From an uncultured Thermomicrobiaceae bacterium (GTDB lineage: Bacteria > Chloroflexota > Chloroflexia > Thermomicrobiales > Thermomicrobiaceae), in the NCBI GenBank assembly GCA_938082375.1, contig CALKCJ010000017.1:1-64000 (forward strand): 64,000 nt of DNA, in the 5' to 3' direction. Each line of letters begins with the position of its first letter. The first letter of the stretch is position 1. The position numbers were made by a program, and so were the translations under genes. Shown piece after piece: positions 9,190-16,998 of this stretch. Under the pieces are notes generated by a model. That model was given only the letters and a program-made list of their open reading frames with translations. It was not told where the DNA came from and searched no databases.

Positions 9190-9310
9190 AGGACTCTCCT
9201 CTCGACCGCGCCGCGGCTCTCGCGGCTGCGTCAGGGCTTGCGGGAGCGTTCTACCACAGCGGGGGTGAACATCAGTAGCAGCCGGAGAGTTCAAGCAGGC
9301 CTGGGGTGTC

Positions 9311-10426
9311 TCAACTCGACTCAGCGGGGCCTTCGAGCGTCGGGGGCTGGACTGGCAGCGCGGCTGGCTGCTTCGTCTCCTCGAGCATCGTCACGCTCTG
9401 GAGCCGGGCGAGCGCCCCTCGGGCGGTGCCGACGTGTCGCTGGAGGTCGCGCTGCCCGTTCTGGAGCATGGTGAGCGCGTGGGAGACCCGGCCGTTCAGC
9501 TCGGCCTCCATGTCGGCCAGTGCCTTCTCCAAAGCCTGGAATAGCGGGCTGAGCCGGGCCGGGTCGAGCTCGCTGCGCGGGGCGAAGCGAATGGCGAGCT
9601 GGAGTAGCGTGAGCAGGTAGGGCACGGCCATGCTGTAGGAGATCACGACGACGCCCTGGCGCAGCGCATAGGCGTGCGCCCGCTGCGTGTTCTGGTAGAC
9701 CGCCTCCGGTACCGCCGCCACACCGATTCCGAGCGTCAGCTCGGGGTCGAGGTACTTCGCCACCTCGTCGATCTTCTTCTCCAGCGCCTTCTCGATCTCC
9801 TGCACGAGACGGTCGAGCTGGGCGGGATCTTCGCACGAGGCCAGCTCGTGGAGCTGGCGCGCCGCGACCCACTTCGAGTCCACCGGAACCAGCTTCCCGT
9901 TGGGGAGGCGGAAAGCGAGCTCTACCGTTCGGCCATTGATCGAGCAGTTGAAGACCTTGAAGTCGGCCGGCAGGTGCTCGACCAGCACCTCAAGGATGCG
10001 CTCACCGGCCGCGCCGCGGGAGCGCGCCCCGGCGATCACGCCTTCGAGGCGTGCCAGCACCTCGGCCATCCGCTGCTGGCCACGCAGCGCCTCCTCGTCA
10101 CCACGCCGCATCTCGGCCAGCAGCTCGCGCGTGGCGCCGAGCGCCTGGCTCAGATACTGGAGCGAGCTGGCCAGCTCCTGGCCGCGCTGCTCGGTATGTC
10201 CCAGCCCGCTCTCTAGCTTGACGATGCCCTGCTGGACGAGGCCGAGGTCACTTGCCACCCGGCGCTGCTCGGCCTGAAGCTGGGCGATCGCGTCGCGGAG
10301 CTGCTGGAGTTCCTGAGCTGGCACCACGCCGTTCGACCGCCTCAGCCCCAGGACGAGGATGAGAACCGCGATGACCAGGGCACCCAGGCCCACGATGAGC
10401 ACGAGGACAGAGAGCGCGGAGTCCAT
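9311..10426 (-). CDS. rmuC: RmuC-family protein (DNA recombination limiting factor)
   Basis: This 371-residue protein has one N-terminal membrane span (about residues 5-27). A coiled-coil segment rich in Gln/Glu (about 36-135) follows, then the RmuC domain with GAAGERILEVLVEHLPADF, NGRTVELAFRLPNGKLVPVDSKW and ALRQGVVVISYSM. RmuC proteins have a nuclease-like fold and were linked to limiting inversions or recombination; their biochemical role is not firmly known. The gene is monocistronic here. The Pro-rich C-terminal tail is probably disordered. Confidence 0.83.
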   Translation of the reverse strand: MDSALSVLVLIVGLGALVIAVLILVLGLRRSNGVVPAQELQQLRDAIAQLQAEQRRVASDLGLVQQGIVKLESGLGHTEQRGQELASSLQYLSQALGATRELLAEMRRGDEEALRGQQRMAEVLARLEGVIAGARSRGAAGERILEVLVEHLPADFKVFNCSINGRTVELAFRLPNGKLVPVDSKWVAARQLHELASCEDPAQLDRLVQEIEKALEKKIDEVAKYLDPELTLGIGVAAVPEAVYQNTQRAHAYALRQGVVVISYSMAVPYLLTLLQLAIRFAPRSELDPARLSPLFQALEKALADMEAELNGRVSHALTMLQNGQRDLQRHVGTARGALARLQSVTMLEETKQPAALPVQPPTLEGPAESS

Positions 10427-10532
10427 CGATCCCCCACTGCACGACGAACCCGCGGTGTTGGCGCATCCCTAGCATACCCGCTCGTGTTGCACTTGGGAAG
10501 CAGGCCACTGGTACCGATCGCGCCGCGCGAGC

Positions 10533-11348
10533 TCAGTACAGGTCCAGCTCGCCGCGGCGGCGGATCAGGCGGTCGATCCAGGCGAAGACAGCGAGGCCGA
10601 GCAGCGGGCAGACGAGCGCGAACAGGGCAAGCGGCAGGAGCGAGGGGGCGAGCTCAGCGGGCGTGGCGTGGTGGAGGGCGGCGGCCGCCAGCGCCTCCAT
10701 GCCGTAGCCGATCGGCAGTGCCCGGGCCAGCAGGCGCAGCGGGTCGGGAAGCGCCGCGACCGGGTAGTAGATCCCGCCCAGCAGCATGACCACGGGGAAG
10801 ACCAGGTTGGAGAGGTGGTTGGCCCTTTTGACCAGCAGGCCGAGCCCGCTGAGCGCAATGCCCAGCCCGCCTACCGAGAGCAGGTAGAGCGGTAAGGTCA
10901 CGGCCAGCGAGAGCGGGTTCGGATCGAACCGGACGTCGAAGAAGAGCACGCCGGCCAGCCCGACGGTCAGCGCCCCGGCCACGACCTCGGTCACGCCGGC
11001 AGCGGCGAAGCCGAGCAGCCAGCTCAGCCGCGAGCAGGGCGCCAGGAAGAGCGCCGGCAGCGTGCCGCGCATCCGCTCGCGGTCAAGCACTTCGCCCACC
11101 CAGAACAGGCTGATCCAGAGCGCGGAGTTCGCGATCAGGGCGACGACGACGTAGGGAAGCAGGTCACGACGCCCACCGGCATAGATCAGCCCGGCGATGG
11201 CGAGGTCGAAGACCGGCCGGATGGCCCAGATCAGCAGGTAGCCGCCCCGGGCGATGAAGTCGAGCCGCTCTCTGAGCATTACCAGCCAGGAGGCGCAGAG
11301 GGCTGCCAGCTCGTAGGCTATGGCGCTCGTCCAACTTCCCAGAGTCAT
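10533..11348 (-). CDS. ABC-2 type transporter permease (last gene of operon)
   Basis: This is a membrane protein of about 270 residues with six predicted spans, including LRLLARALPIGYGMEAL near the last third and a GGIYYPVAALP loop, the hallmark of ABC-2/DrrB-like permeases. It pairs with the second permease (11703-12542) and the ATPase (12533-13519), probably as a heterodimeric exporter. I prefer ATG 11348, preceded by GGAAAG, over the GTG four codons upstream. Substrate is unknown; similar DUF4097-linked exporters are often tied to envelope stress or peptide or drug export. Confidence 0.85.
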   Translation of the reverse strand: MTLGSWTSAIAYELAALCASWLVMLRERLDFIARGGYLLIWAIRPVFDLAIAGLIYAGGRRDLLPYVVVALIANSALWISLFWVGEVLDRERMRGTLPALFLAPCSRLSWLLGFAAAGVTEVVAGALTVGLAGVLFFDVRFDPNPLSLAVTLPLYLLSVGGLGIALSGLGLLVKRANHLSNLVFPVVMLLGGIYYPVAALPDPLRLLARALPIGYGMEALAAAALHHATPAELAPSLLPLALFALVCPLLGLAVFAWIDRLIRRRGELDLY

Positions 11349-11379
11349 ATCTCTTTCCACTTCTCGCTGAGCGCGACGC

Positions 11380-11616
11380 TCAGCCTGCTCGCCCGGCGCT
11401 GACTCGCCTGGCCGGTCTCGGCTCGCGGGCTGGGGGTACCCCAGCGACGCGCGCGCCCAGCCGCATGAGGGCGTGCCCCAGCTCCCAGCGCACCCGCCCC
11501 GGCCGTGGCAGCTGTGCTACAGCCTCACCGGCTCGCCGCTCTCGAGCGGCCTGCTCGAGGAGCTGGTTCTGGTGGTCCTCCACCATCAACTCGGAGAGCA
11601 ACGGGTTCAGCGTCAT
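11380..11616 (-). CDS. small basic protein between permease genes, unknown function
   Basis: This 78-residue frame starts MTLNPLLSELMVEDHQ and has GAGAGGTGGTG just upstream of its ATG. It is Arg-rich in its second half and has no membrane span or known motif. Its location between two coupled exporter permeases on the same strand, its clean start and the absence of another candidate in this 250-base gap support a real gene. It could be an accessory or regulatory peptide, but no function can be assigned. Confidence 0.5.
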   Translation of the reverse strand: MTLNPLLSELMVEDHQNQLLEQAARERRAGEAVAQLPRPGRVRWELGHALMRLGARVAGVPPAREPRPARRVSAGRAG

Positions 11617-11702
11617 CGCACACCACCTCTCTTTGCCTGGCGAGCAGCGCCTTCAATCCTGTCGCCAAAGCGGACGGGCAAGGACGCCTCCTTCCCGCCA
11701 GC

Positions 11703-12542
11703 TCACTCTAGCCCCAGCTCATCGCCGCGCTTGGCCACCCGCTCCACCAGCCGCAGGCCGGCGAACCCGGCGACGAGCAGCGCTGCCGAGAGCGCGGCGA
11801 GCTCGAGCAGCAGCGGGGCGATGGCCTCGAGGCCGGCGCCGGCCAGCAGGGTCAGGCGCAGGGCGTCCATTCCGGCACTGATGGGAAAGACGGCGGCGAA
11901 CCGGTCGAGCGGCGCCGGCAGCGCGGACACCGGCACGACCATGCCGGCGAGCAGGTAGATCGGGCTCTGGAGGAAGTTAGCCAGCAGGTTGGCCCGGCGC
12001 GAGAGGACAAAGAGCCCGGCGAGCGCGTAGCCGAGCGCCAGCGTGCTCCCGAGCAGGCCAAGCGCGGCGAGCAGCAGCGCCAGCGGGTCGCGCACGACCA
12101 GCTCTACCCCGAGGACCCAGGCCAGCAGCCCGCTGACCAGGGCGCTCGGCAGCACCCAGACGGCCCAGTCACCGAGCCCGTAGCCGAGGACGACCGCCGA
12201 GCGACTGGCCGGGGTGAGCAGGAGCGCCAGCAGCGTCCCCTCCTGCCGCTCGTGCTCGATCGCGTAGCCGCTGGCCCAGAGGTTGGACGACCAGAGCAGG
12301 ATGCCGATTGTCCCGACCAGCAGAAAGCCCTCAACATCCACCCCGGCGACGACGCTCCGGCCGGCGGCCCGGTAGGTGATGAGCAGCGTCAGGTAGGAGA
12401 GCGCCGGGAAGACGGGGCCACGGACGATGTGGATGGTGTAGGCCACACGGCGCCGGGTCTCGGCCACCGCAGTGGCCCAGACGACCGCCAGGAAGCCGGC
12501 CAGCGGCGAACTCGGCGGTGCGGCTTCCGCAATCAGACGCAT
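11703..12542 (-). CDS. ABC-2 type transporter permease
   Basis: This 279-residue permease has about six hydrophobic helices. The segment FPALSYLTLLITYRA, the ERQEGTLLALLLTP loop and the IYLLAGMVVPVSALP stretch are typical of ABC-2 exporters. Its ATG overlaps the 3' end of the ATPase gene by 10 bases, so translation is probably coupled. It should form the membrane half of an exporter with the permease at 10533-11348. Both permeases share the LP-hinge pattern and similar length, as expected for a heterodimer. Confidence 0.87.
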   Translation of the reverse strand: MRLIAEAAPPSSPLAGFLAVVWATAVAETRRRVAYTIHIVRGPVFPALSYLTLLITYRAAGRSVVAGVDVEGFLLVGTIGILLWSSNLWASGYAIEHERQEGTLLALLLTPASRSAVVLGYGLGDWAVWVLPSALVSGLLAWVLGVELVVRDPLALLLAALGLLGSTLALGYALAGLFVLSRRANLLANFLQSPIYLLAGMVVPVSALPAPLDRFAAVFPISAGMDALRLTLLAGAGLEAIAPLLLELAALSAALLVAGFAGLRLVERVAKRGDELGLE

Positions 12543-13519
12543 GTGACCGCGCCGCTCGTCAGGGCCAGGAAGGCGTCCTCGAGCGTCGGCTCGAGCGCCT
12601 CGATGACCTCGATTCGCCCGCCCTGCCGGTGGACGAGGCGAATGGCCTCGTCGATGGCCTGCACCCGATCACGACACTGGAGCACCAGCTCGGCCTCGCC
12701 GTCGCGGCTCGTCGGAGGGGTGACCGACCGCACCGCCGGGCAGGCCCCCAACATGGCGGCTAGCGTCGCTGCCGGCAGGCCGCTGACCCGCAGCCGCACC
12801 CGCTGGTCGGTGTCCACCCGGCGCTTGATGCCGGACGGCGTGTCCTCCAGCACGATGCGGCCGTGGTCGATGATGGCGATCCGATCGCACAGCTCGTCCG
12901 CTTCGTGGAGGTAGTGCGTGGTGAGCAGCACGGTGTGCTCGGGCGCCAGGGCCTTGATCGCGCGCCGGAGGCTGACGGCGGCCGCCGGGTCGAGCCCGAT
13001 GGTGGGCTCATCGAGGAAGATCACAGCAGGGTCGTGGAGCAGGGCCTTGGCCAGGTGCAGCCGCTGCTTCATCCCGCGGGAAAAGCCCTCCACCCGATCA
13101 TCGGCCCGGTCGGCCAGGCCGACCAGCTCCAGCAGCTCCTCGACCCGGCGCAGCAGTCGCTCGCGAGGCACGCCATAGAGCCGGCCGAAGTAGAGCAGGT
13201 TGTCGCGCGCCGAGAGCTTGCCGTAGAGGCCGCGGTCGCCCCCCAGCACCACGCCCAGCCGGCGCCGCACCTCGCGCTCCTGGCGCACCACGTCGAAGCC
13301 GGCCACGCTCGCCCGGCCGCCGGTGGGGACGAGCAGCGTCGAGAGCATCTTGATCGTGGTCGTCTTCCCCGCGCCGTTGTGGCCGAGGAGGCCGTAGATC
13401 GTACCGGCTTCGACGGCGAAGGTGACGTCGTCGACGGCGACGATCTCCGGGCCGCGGCGCCATAGCCAGCCGCGGCGCTGGAACGTGCGCCGGAGATGCT
13501 CGGCCTCGATGGCGTGCAT
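12533..13519 (-). CDS. ABC exporter ATP-binding protein (DrrA/NodI-like)
   Basis: This 328-residue ATPase carries the Walker A motif GHNGAGKTT near residue 45, the signature FSRGMKQRLHLAKAL, Walker B VIFLDEPTIGLDP and the switch LLTTHYLHEADELCDRI. The C-terminal 100 residues are the DrrA-type extension. It powers the two permeases encoded immediately downstream. I chose ATG 13519 because GGGAGGGAGG precedes it; the GTG seven codons earlier lacks a ribosome site. It lies directly after the DUF4097 gene, which suggests that the sensor-like protein and exporter act together. Confidence 0.92.
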   Translation of the reverse strand: MHAIEAEHLRRTFQRRGWLWRRGPEIVAVDDVTFAVEAGTIYGLLGHNGAGKTTTIKMLSTLLVPTGGRASVAGFDVVRQEREVRRRLGVVLGGDRGLYGKLSARDNLLYFGRLYGVPRERLLRRVEELLELVGLADRADDRVEGFSRGMKQRLHLAKALLHDPAVIFLDEPTIGLDPAAAVSLRRAIKALAPEHTVLLTTHYLHEADELCDRIAIIDHGRIVLEDTPSGIKRRVDTDQRVRLRVSGLPAATLAAMLGACPAVRSVTPPTSRDGEAELVLQCRDRVQAIDEAIRLVHRQGGRIEVIEALEPTLEDAFLALTSGAVTCV

Positions 13520-13551
13520 GGAACCCTCCCTCCCGACCACCCTCGCTCGCC

Positions 13552-14814
13552 TCAGCGCAGCAGCCGGTCGAGCAGGAACTGGGCCTCCTCGACGGTGATC
13601 TGCCCCTGAGCCAGCGCCTCGAGGATGGCCCGCGCCTCGCCGTCAGCAGTCGTGGTGGCCTCACCGCGCACCGGCGAGGGCTCGCCGCCACCTGCCTCGG
13701 GCGGCGGGGGCGGTGGCGGCGCGCGCCGCGCGGCCACCGGTGCCGGGCGGTCGAGCCAGTCCAGGCGGACGTCGCCCTGGTTGGAGCGGACGATCACCTC
13801 GGCCCGCAGCCCGGAGCCCTCCCCCACGCTGCCGACCAGCCGCCGGCCGAAGGCGCTGCGCGGCCCGCGCTGGCCGACCACCACCAGCGGGATGCTCGAC
13901 TCGACGTCGCCGCGGGTAGTGACCTCGATCCGCGCCGGGAGGCCGCGCGGGAGCGCCACCGAGATGTCGCCGCTGCCCGTCGCGTACTCGTGCCGGCTGA
14001 GACCGAGCCAGGCCTGGGAGGAGATATCGCCGGAAGCGGCCTTGATCGTCGTCTCCGCAACTGAGCTCTCGCGCACGCTCACCTGGCCGCTGTCAGCTTT
14101 GACCGAGAGCGCGGGACAGTCGCAGGCGACGACCTCTACGTCGCCGGAGCCGACGATGACCGCGAGCGGGCCGCGCCCCTCGCGGACGACCACGTCTCCG
14201 CTGCCGGTCTTGACCGTGACCGGGCCGCTGACGCCACGAAGGGAGACCTCGCCGGAACCGGCGGTTAGCTCGACCTCGCCGGAAAAGCCTTCGAGCACCA
14301 CGTCGCCGCTGCCGGTGGCGCCGGTAAGCTGGCCCTCTCCCCCCTGGACGGTCAGATCTCCATCATCCAGGTTGGCTTTGACCCGACCCCGCGGCCCGTC
14401 GAGCAGCAGCGCGCCGCGGCGCACGGCGGCGACCAGCTCGGGGATCGAGCGAGGTAGCGTCAGCGCAAGCGGGTAGAGGCCAGGTACAGCCGGCGCCTTC
14501 CTCCGGTGGCCGAGGCCTAAGCCCTCGAGCTCGATGCCCTGTGGGCCGATCGAGATCCCGCCGCGATCGCCCAGCCGGACGACGATCCCCTGCTCGCTGA
14601 CCTGCACCCGGCTACCGCCCCCGCTGGCCAGGCCGGCTGCGCCGATATAGACCTGGTCGCCGGCTGGCTCGACCGAGAGCTCGAGCTCGGGATCGTGCTC
14701 GATCGAGATCGTGTCGGTCTCGGCCCAGCGGACGGCGACGCGGGCCTGCTCGGCCTCGAGCTCGACCAGGCGCACGCCGGCCGCCGGGATTTCACGACGC
14801 TGGCACGTCTTCAC
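13552..14814 (-). CDS. DUF4097 beta-strand repeat protein with C-terminal helical tail
   Basis: This 420-residue protein is built from short repeating beta strands, such as GSGDVVLEGFSGEVELTAGSG and VKTGSGDVVVREGRG, typical of the DUF4097 right-handed beta-helix. A Pro-rich linker (about 355-375) leads to a helical tail with ILEALAQGQITVEEAQFLLDRL, which resembles SHOCT-like or DUF2089 tail helices. There is no clear signal peptide. It starts at GTG inside the upstream DUF2089 gene (23-base overlap), so translation is coupled. Known DUF4097 proteins associate with envelope stress modules such as LiaG; the exact role is unknown. Confidence 0.8.
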   Translation of the reverse strand: MKTCQRREIPAAGVRLVELEAEQARVAVRWAETDTISIEHDPELELSVEPAGDQVYIGAAGLASGGGSRVQVSEQGIVVRLGDRGGISIGPQGIELEGLGLGHRRKAPAVPGLYPLALTLPRSIPELVAAVRRGALLLDGPRGRVKANLDDGDLTVQGGEGQLTGATGSGDVVLEGFSGEVELTAGSGEVSLRGVSGPVTVKTGSGDVVVREGRGPLAVIVGSGDVEVVACDCPALSVKADSGQVSVRESSVAETTIKAASGDISSQAWLGLSRHEYATGSGDISVALPRGLPARIEVTTRGDVESSIPLVVVGQRGPRSAFGRRLVGSVGEGSGLRAEVIVRSNQGDVRLDWLDRPAPVAARRAPPPPPPPEAGGGEPSPVRGEATTTADGEARAILEALAQGQITVEEAQFLLDRLLR

Positions 14815-15217
14815 CAGGTGCCTCCTCGCCTGCTGGTACCGCCGACCGCTCGGGCGAGCGGCGCAGGAGCGCCAGCGCCTCGGCCGGGCTCAGCTCGCCG
14901 CGGGCGACGCGCTCGAGAATCTCGGAACGGGTGGCCTGAGGGCGAGGTGCCGGCTCCGGCTCCTCCAGCGCGGCGATGACCTCTTCCAGCTTGGCGCGCA
15001 CCGTCGGGTAGGACACCCCGAGCGCGCGCTCGACCTCGCTCAGGTTGCCCCGGCTGCGGACGAAGAGTGCGAGGAAGGCCTGCTGGTCAGGGCTCAGCCG
15101 GCTGAAGGGGCTGGTCGACCAGCGCCCGCGCACGACGGTGGCGCAGGCGGGGCAGGCGAGCTCGCGGATCTCCAGGCTCTGGCCGCAGGTCGGGCACTGC
15201 TGTGGCGCGCGGTACAT
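14792..15217 (-). CDS. DUF2089 zinc-ribbon HTH regulator
   Basis: This is a 141-residue protein. The N-terminal zinc ribbon has CPTCGQ and CPAC pairs. The HTH-like middle follows: FSRLSPDQQAFLALFVRSRGNLSEVERALGVSYPTVRAKLEEV. The tail helix SEILERVARGELSPAEALALL resembles the end of the next protein. DUF2089 proteins are putative regulators that lead DUF4097 operons. A near-consensus promoter lies 21 bases upstream and the ATG has GAGGAGG. It probably regulates its own operon of DUF4097 and an ABC exporter. Confidence 0.85.
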   Translation of the reverse strand: MYRAPQQCPTCGQSLEIRELACPACATVVRGRWSTSPFSRLSPDQQAFLALFVRSRGNLSEVERALGVSYPTVRAKLEEVIAALEEPEPAPRPQATRSEILERVARGELSPAEALALLRRSPERSAVPAGEEAPGEDVPAS

Positions 15218-15237
15218 CGGCGACCTCCTCGCGTCTC

Positions 15238-15266
15238 AGCATAGCGCCATTCCGAACCGATGTCAA
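15238..15266 (-). promoter_or_regulatory. near-consensus sigma-A promoter of the DUF2089-ABC operon
   Basis: On the minus strand TTGACA (15266-15261), a 17-base spacer and TATGCT (15243-15238) form an almost perfect housekeeping promoter. Transcription would start about 15230, leaving a short leader before the ATG at 15217. The flank 15270-15295 is AT-rich and could hold a regulator site. Confidence 0.75.
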
Positions 15267-15462
15267 GTGGTAAATGAAAAATGACTATTAATCCTGCATG
15301 GGTGGTGACTTTCCCGACGGACGCGCCAGCATGCCTGGGCAGCGTCGCGAGCGGCCGCCGGGCCGGCCGTGGCGGCGAGCAGCAGGCTGCGCTACGCTGG
15401 TACGGCCGCGCGGGCGGCAGGCGGGTCGGCGGCAGCGCCGGCATCGACCGGGAGCACAGGTC

Positions 15463-16140
15463 ATGGCGGTCACCAGAGCAGTCTTGTTCGACCTCGACGG
15501 AGTGCTGATCGACAGCGAGCCGGCCCACTTCGCGGCGACACGCGCTGCGCTGGAAGACCTGGGTCTGGACACGCTCGAGGAGGCGGACTACGCGCGGTGG
15601 ATGCTCGGCCGGCCTGACCACCGTGCGCTGGCCGACTACCTGGCTGCCCGCGGGCTACCGGCGGATCTCCTGCCCCCGCTGCTGGAGCGCAAAGCGGCCC
15701 GCTACGCCGAGCGGTTCGCGGTCGAAGTGCGCCCGCTCGACGACGGGGTCGAGACGCTGCGGGCAGCGCGCACCACCGGCCTGACGGTCGGGATCGTCTC
15801 GGGTGCGCTGGCCGCGGAGATCGCCTGGGCGATCGAGCGGCTGGGGATTGTCGACCTCGTGTCCGTGGTGGTCAGCGGCGACGAGGTCGCCTGCGGCAAG
15901 CCGGATCCGGAGCCCTACCTGCTGGCGGCCAGCCGGCTGGGATTGGAGCCCGACGCGTGTGTCGCCGTCGAGGACGCGCCGGCCGGTGTGAGCGCCGCCA
16001 GGGCCGCCGGGATGCGCTGCCTGGCCATCGACCGCCAGGGATGGGGGGAGCGGCTTGCGGCCGCCGACTTGGTGGTTACCCGGCTGAGCTGGGAGACACT
16101 GAGCCGGTTGCTCGGGGAGCGGCCGCGAACCAGCCCCTGA
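15463..16140 (+). CDS. HAD superfamily phosphatase (phosphoglycolate/beta-PGM type)
   Basis: This is a 225-residue subfamily IA HAD hydrolase. Motif I is LFDLDGVLIDSEP with nucleophile Asp10. Motif II is the IVSGALA stretch, motif III is GKPDPEPYLLAA with the Lys and motif IV is AVEDAPAGV. A helical cap of about 70 residues follows motif I. It probably acts on a small sugar phosphate or phosphoglycolate. I chose ATG 15463, just after GGAG, because motif I should begin near residue 8. Long in-frame upstream sequence to 15298 has no start with a ribosome site. Confidence 0.88.
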   Translation: MAVTRAVLFDLDGVLIDSEPAHFAATRAALEDLGLDTLEEADYARWMLGRPDHRALADYLAARGLPADLLPPLLERKAARYAERFAVEVRPLDDGVETLRAARTTGLTVGIVSGALAAEIAWAIERLGIVDLVSVVVSGDEVACGKPDPEPYLLAASRLGLEPDACVAVEDAPAGVSAARAAGMRCLAIDRQGWGERLAAADLVVTRLSWETLSRLLGERPRTSP

Positions 16141-16189
16141 CAGCGGCGGCCAACTGCCCGTTCGACTCAGCGTCAGCCGGCACGGACCC

Positions 16190-16495
16190 TTACACCTCTG
16201 TTGGGCCGCCGCGTGGGTGCTCGCCTGACTCGACCTGGCGCGCGAACTCGGTGTCCTTCTCGGTGATGCCACCCTCGTCGTGCGTCGTCAGGCCGAGCCT
16301 GACCTGGTTGTAGTTGATGACGATCTCGGGGTGATGGCGAAGCCGACGGGCCAGCTCGGCCACTTCGTTGACGAACGCCATCGCTTCCCGAAACGTCTTG
16401 AAGCGAAACTCCTTGACCAGCGTCTCTCCTTCCCGGCGCCAGCCGGATAGCTCGGCCAGCGCTGCCTCGACCTGCTCCGGCGAGAGCTTGGCCAT
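16190..16495 (-). CDS. phhB: 4a-hydroxytetrahydrobiopterin dehydratase (pterin-4a-carbinolamine dehydratase)
   Basis: This is a 101-residue PCD protein. The signature HHPEIVINYNQVRLGLTTHD, with its histidines, and GGITEKDTEFA match the family that dehydrates 4a-hydroxytetrahydrobiopterin after aromatic amino acid hydroxylation. Some bacterial copies act in molybdopterin biology instead. ATG 16495 is preceded by GAGGGAGAAGAGG; the longer frame upstream lacks family similarity. No phenylalanine hydroxylase gene is in the window. Confidence 0.88.
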   Translation of the reverse strand: MAKLSPEQVEAALAELSGWRREGETLVKEFRFKTFREAMAFVNEVAELARRLRHHPEIVINYNQVRLGLTTHDEGGITEKDTEFARQVESGEHPRGGPTEV

Positions 16496-16850
16496 ATCCT
16501 CTTCTCCCTCCGCGTGGCGGGTGAGTCGATCGGATAGCAGGGCGGACGGCATAAGTATGGCCATGGGAGGCCGGTACGGCCATTCGGCGCGAGCCTCCAC
16601 GGGAGGTGGCCGCTCGGGTGGCGTCCGGCGTCGTGCGAGCCCTCGCTGGGTCGTTTCGCGCAGCTCCCCGACAGCTGTCCGTACAGTAAGAATCGACGGC
16701 TATGTTCGGTTTTACGAGGTATATCTATACCAGAGTAGGTCACGTTCATCAATTTCTACGTACTCGGAGGCGGTCGAGGGTATTCTGTCATCTCTGCTCA
16801 AGTACGTTCATCCGATGGTACTCCCGAGGATACATTACGGATGAGTCACC
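16496..16850. other. AT-richer intergenic region
   Basis: Between the dehydratase and the secreted protein promoter, the part at 16680-16850 is clearly less GC-rich than the surroundings and includes the inverted repeat GGTATA-TC-TATACC near 16720. No convincing ORF or RNA gene was seen. It may hold promoter or regulator sites. Confidence 0.35.
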
Positions 16851-16879
16851 TTGACAGTCGCCTCCTTGTTCGCTAGGCT
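16851..16879 (+). promoter_or_regulatory. sigma-A promoter for secreted lytic transglycosylase-like gene
   Basis: TTGACA (16851-16856), a 17-base spacer and TAGGCT (16874-16879) form a good promoter. Transcription would start near 16886, with a leader of about 110 bases to GTG 16999. Confidence 0.65.
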
Positions 16880-16998
16880 ACCGGGAGCCCGCAAGGGGCG
16901 CGGCGTCGTGCGGGGGACACTCGGACAGGCCAAAGGGAAGGGAGCCTGTCTCGAGCGGGAAGAGGAAGCGTCCGCGCTGCGGGAAGTGGGAGGGGTTC

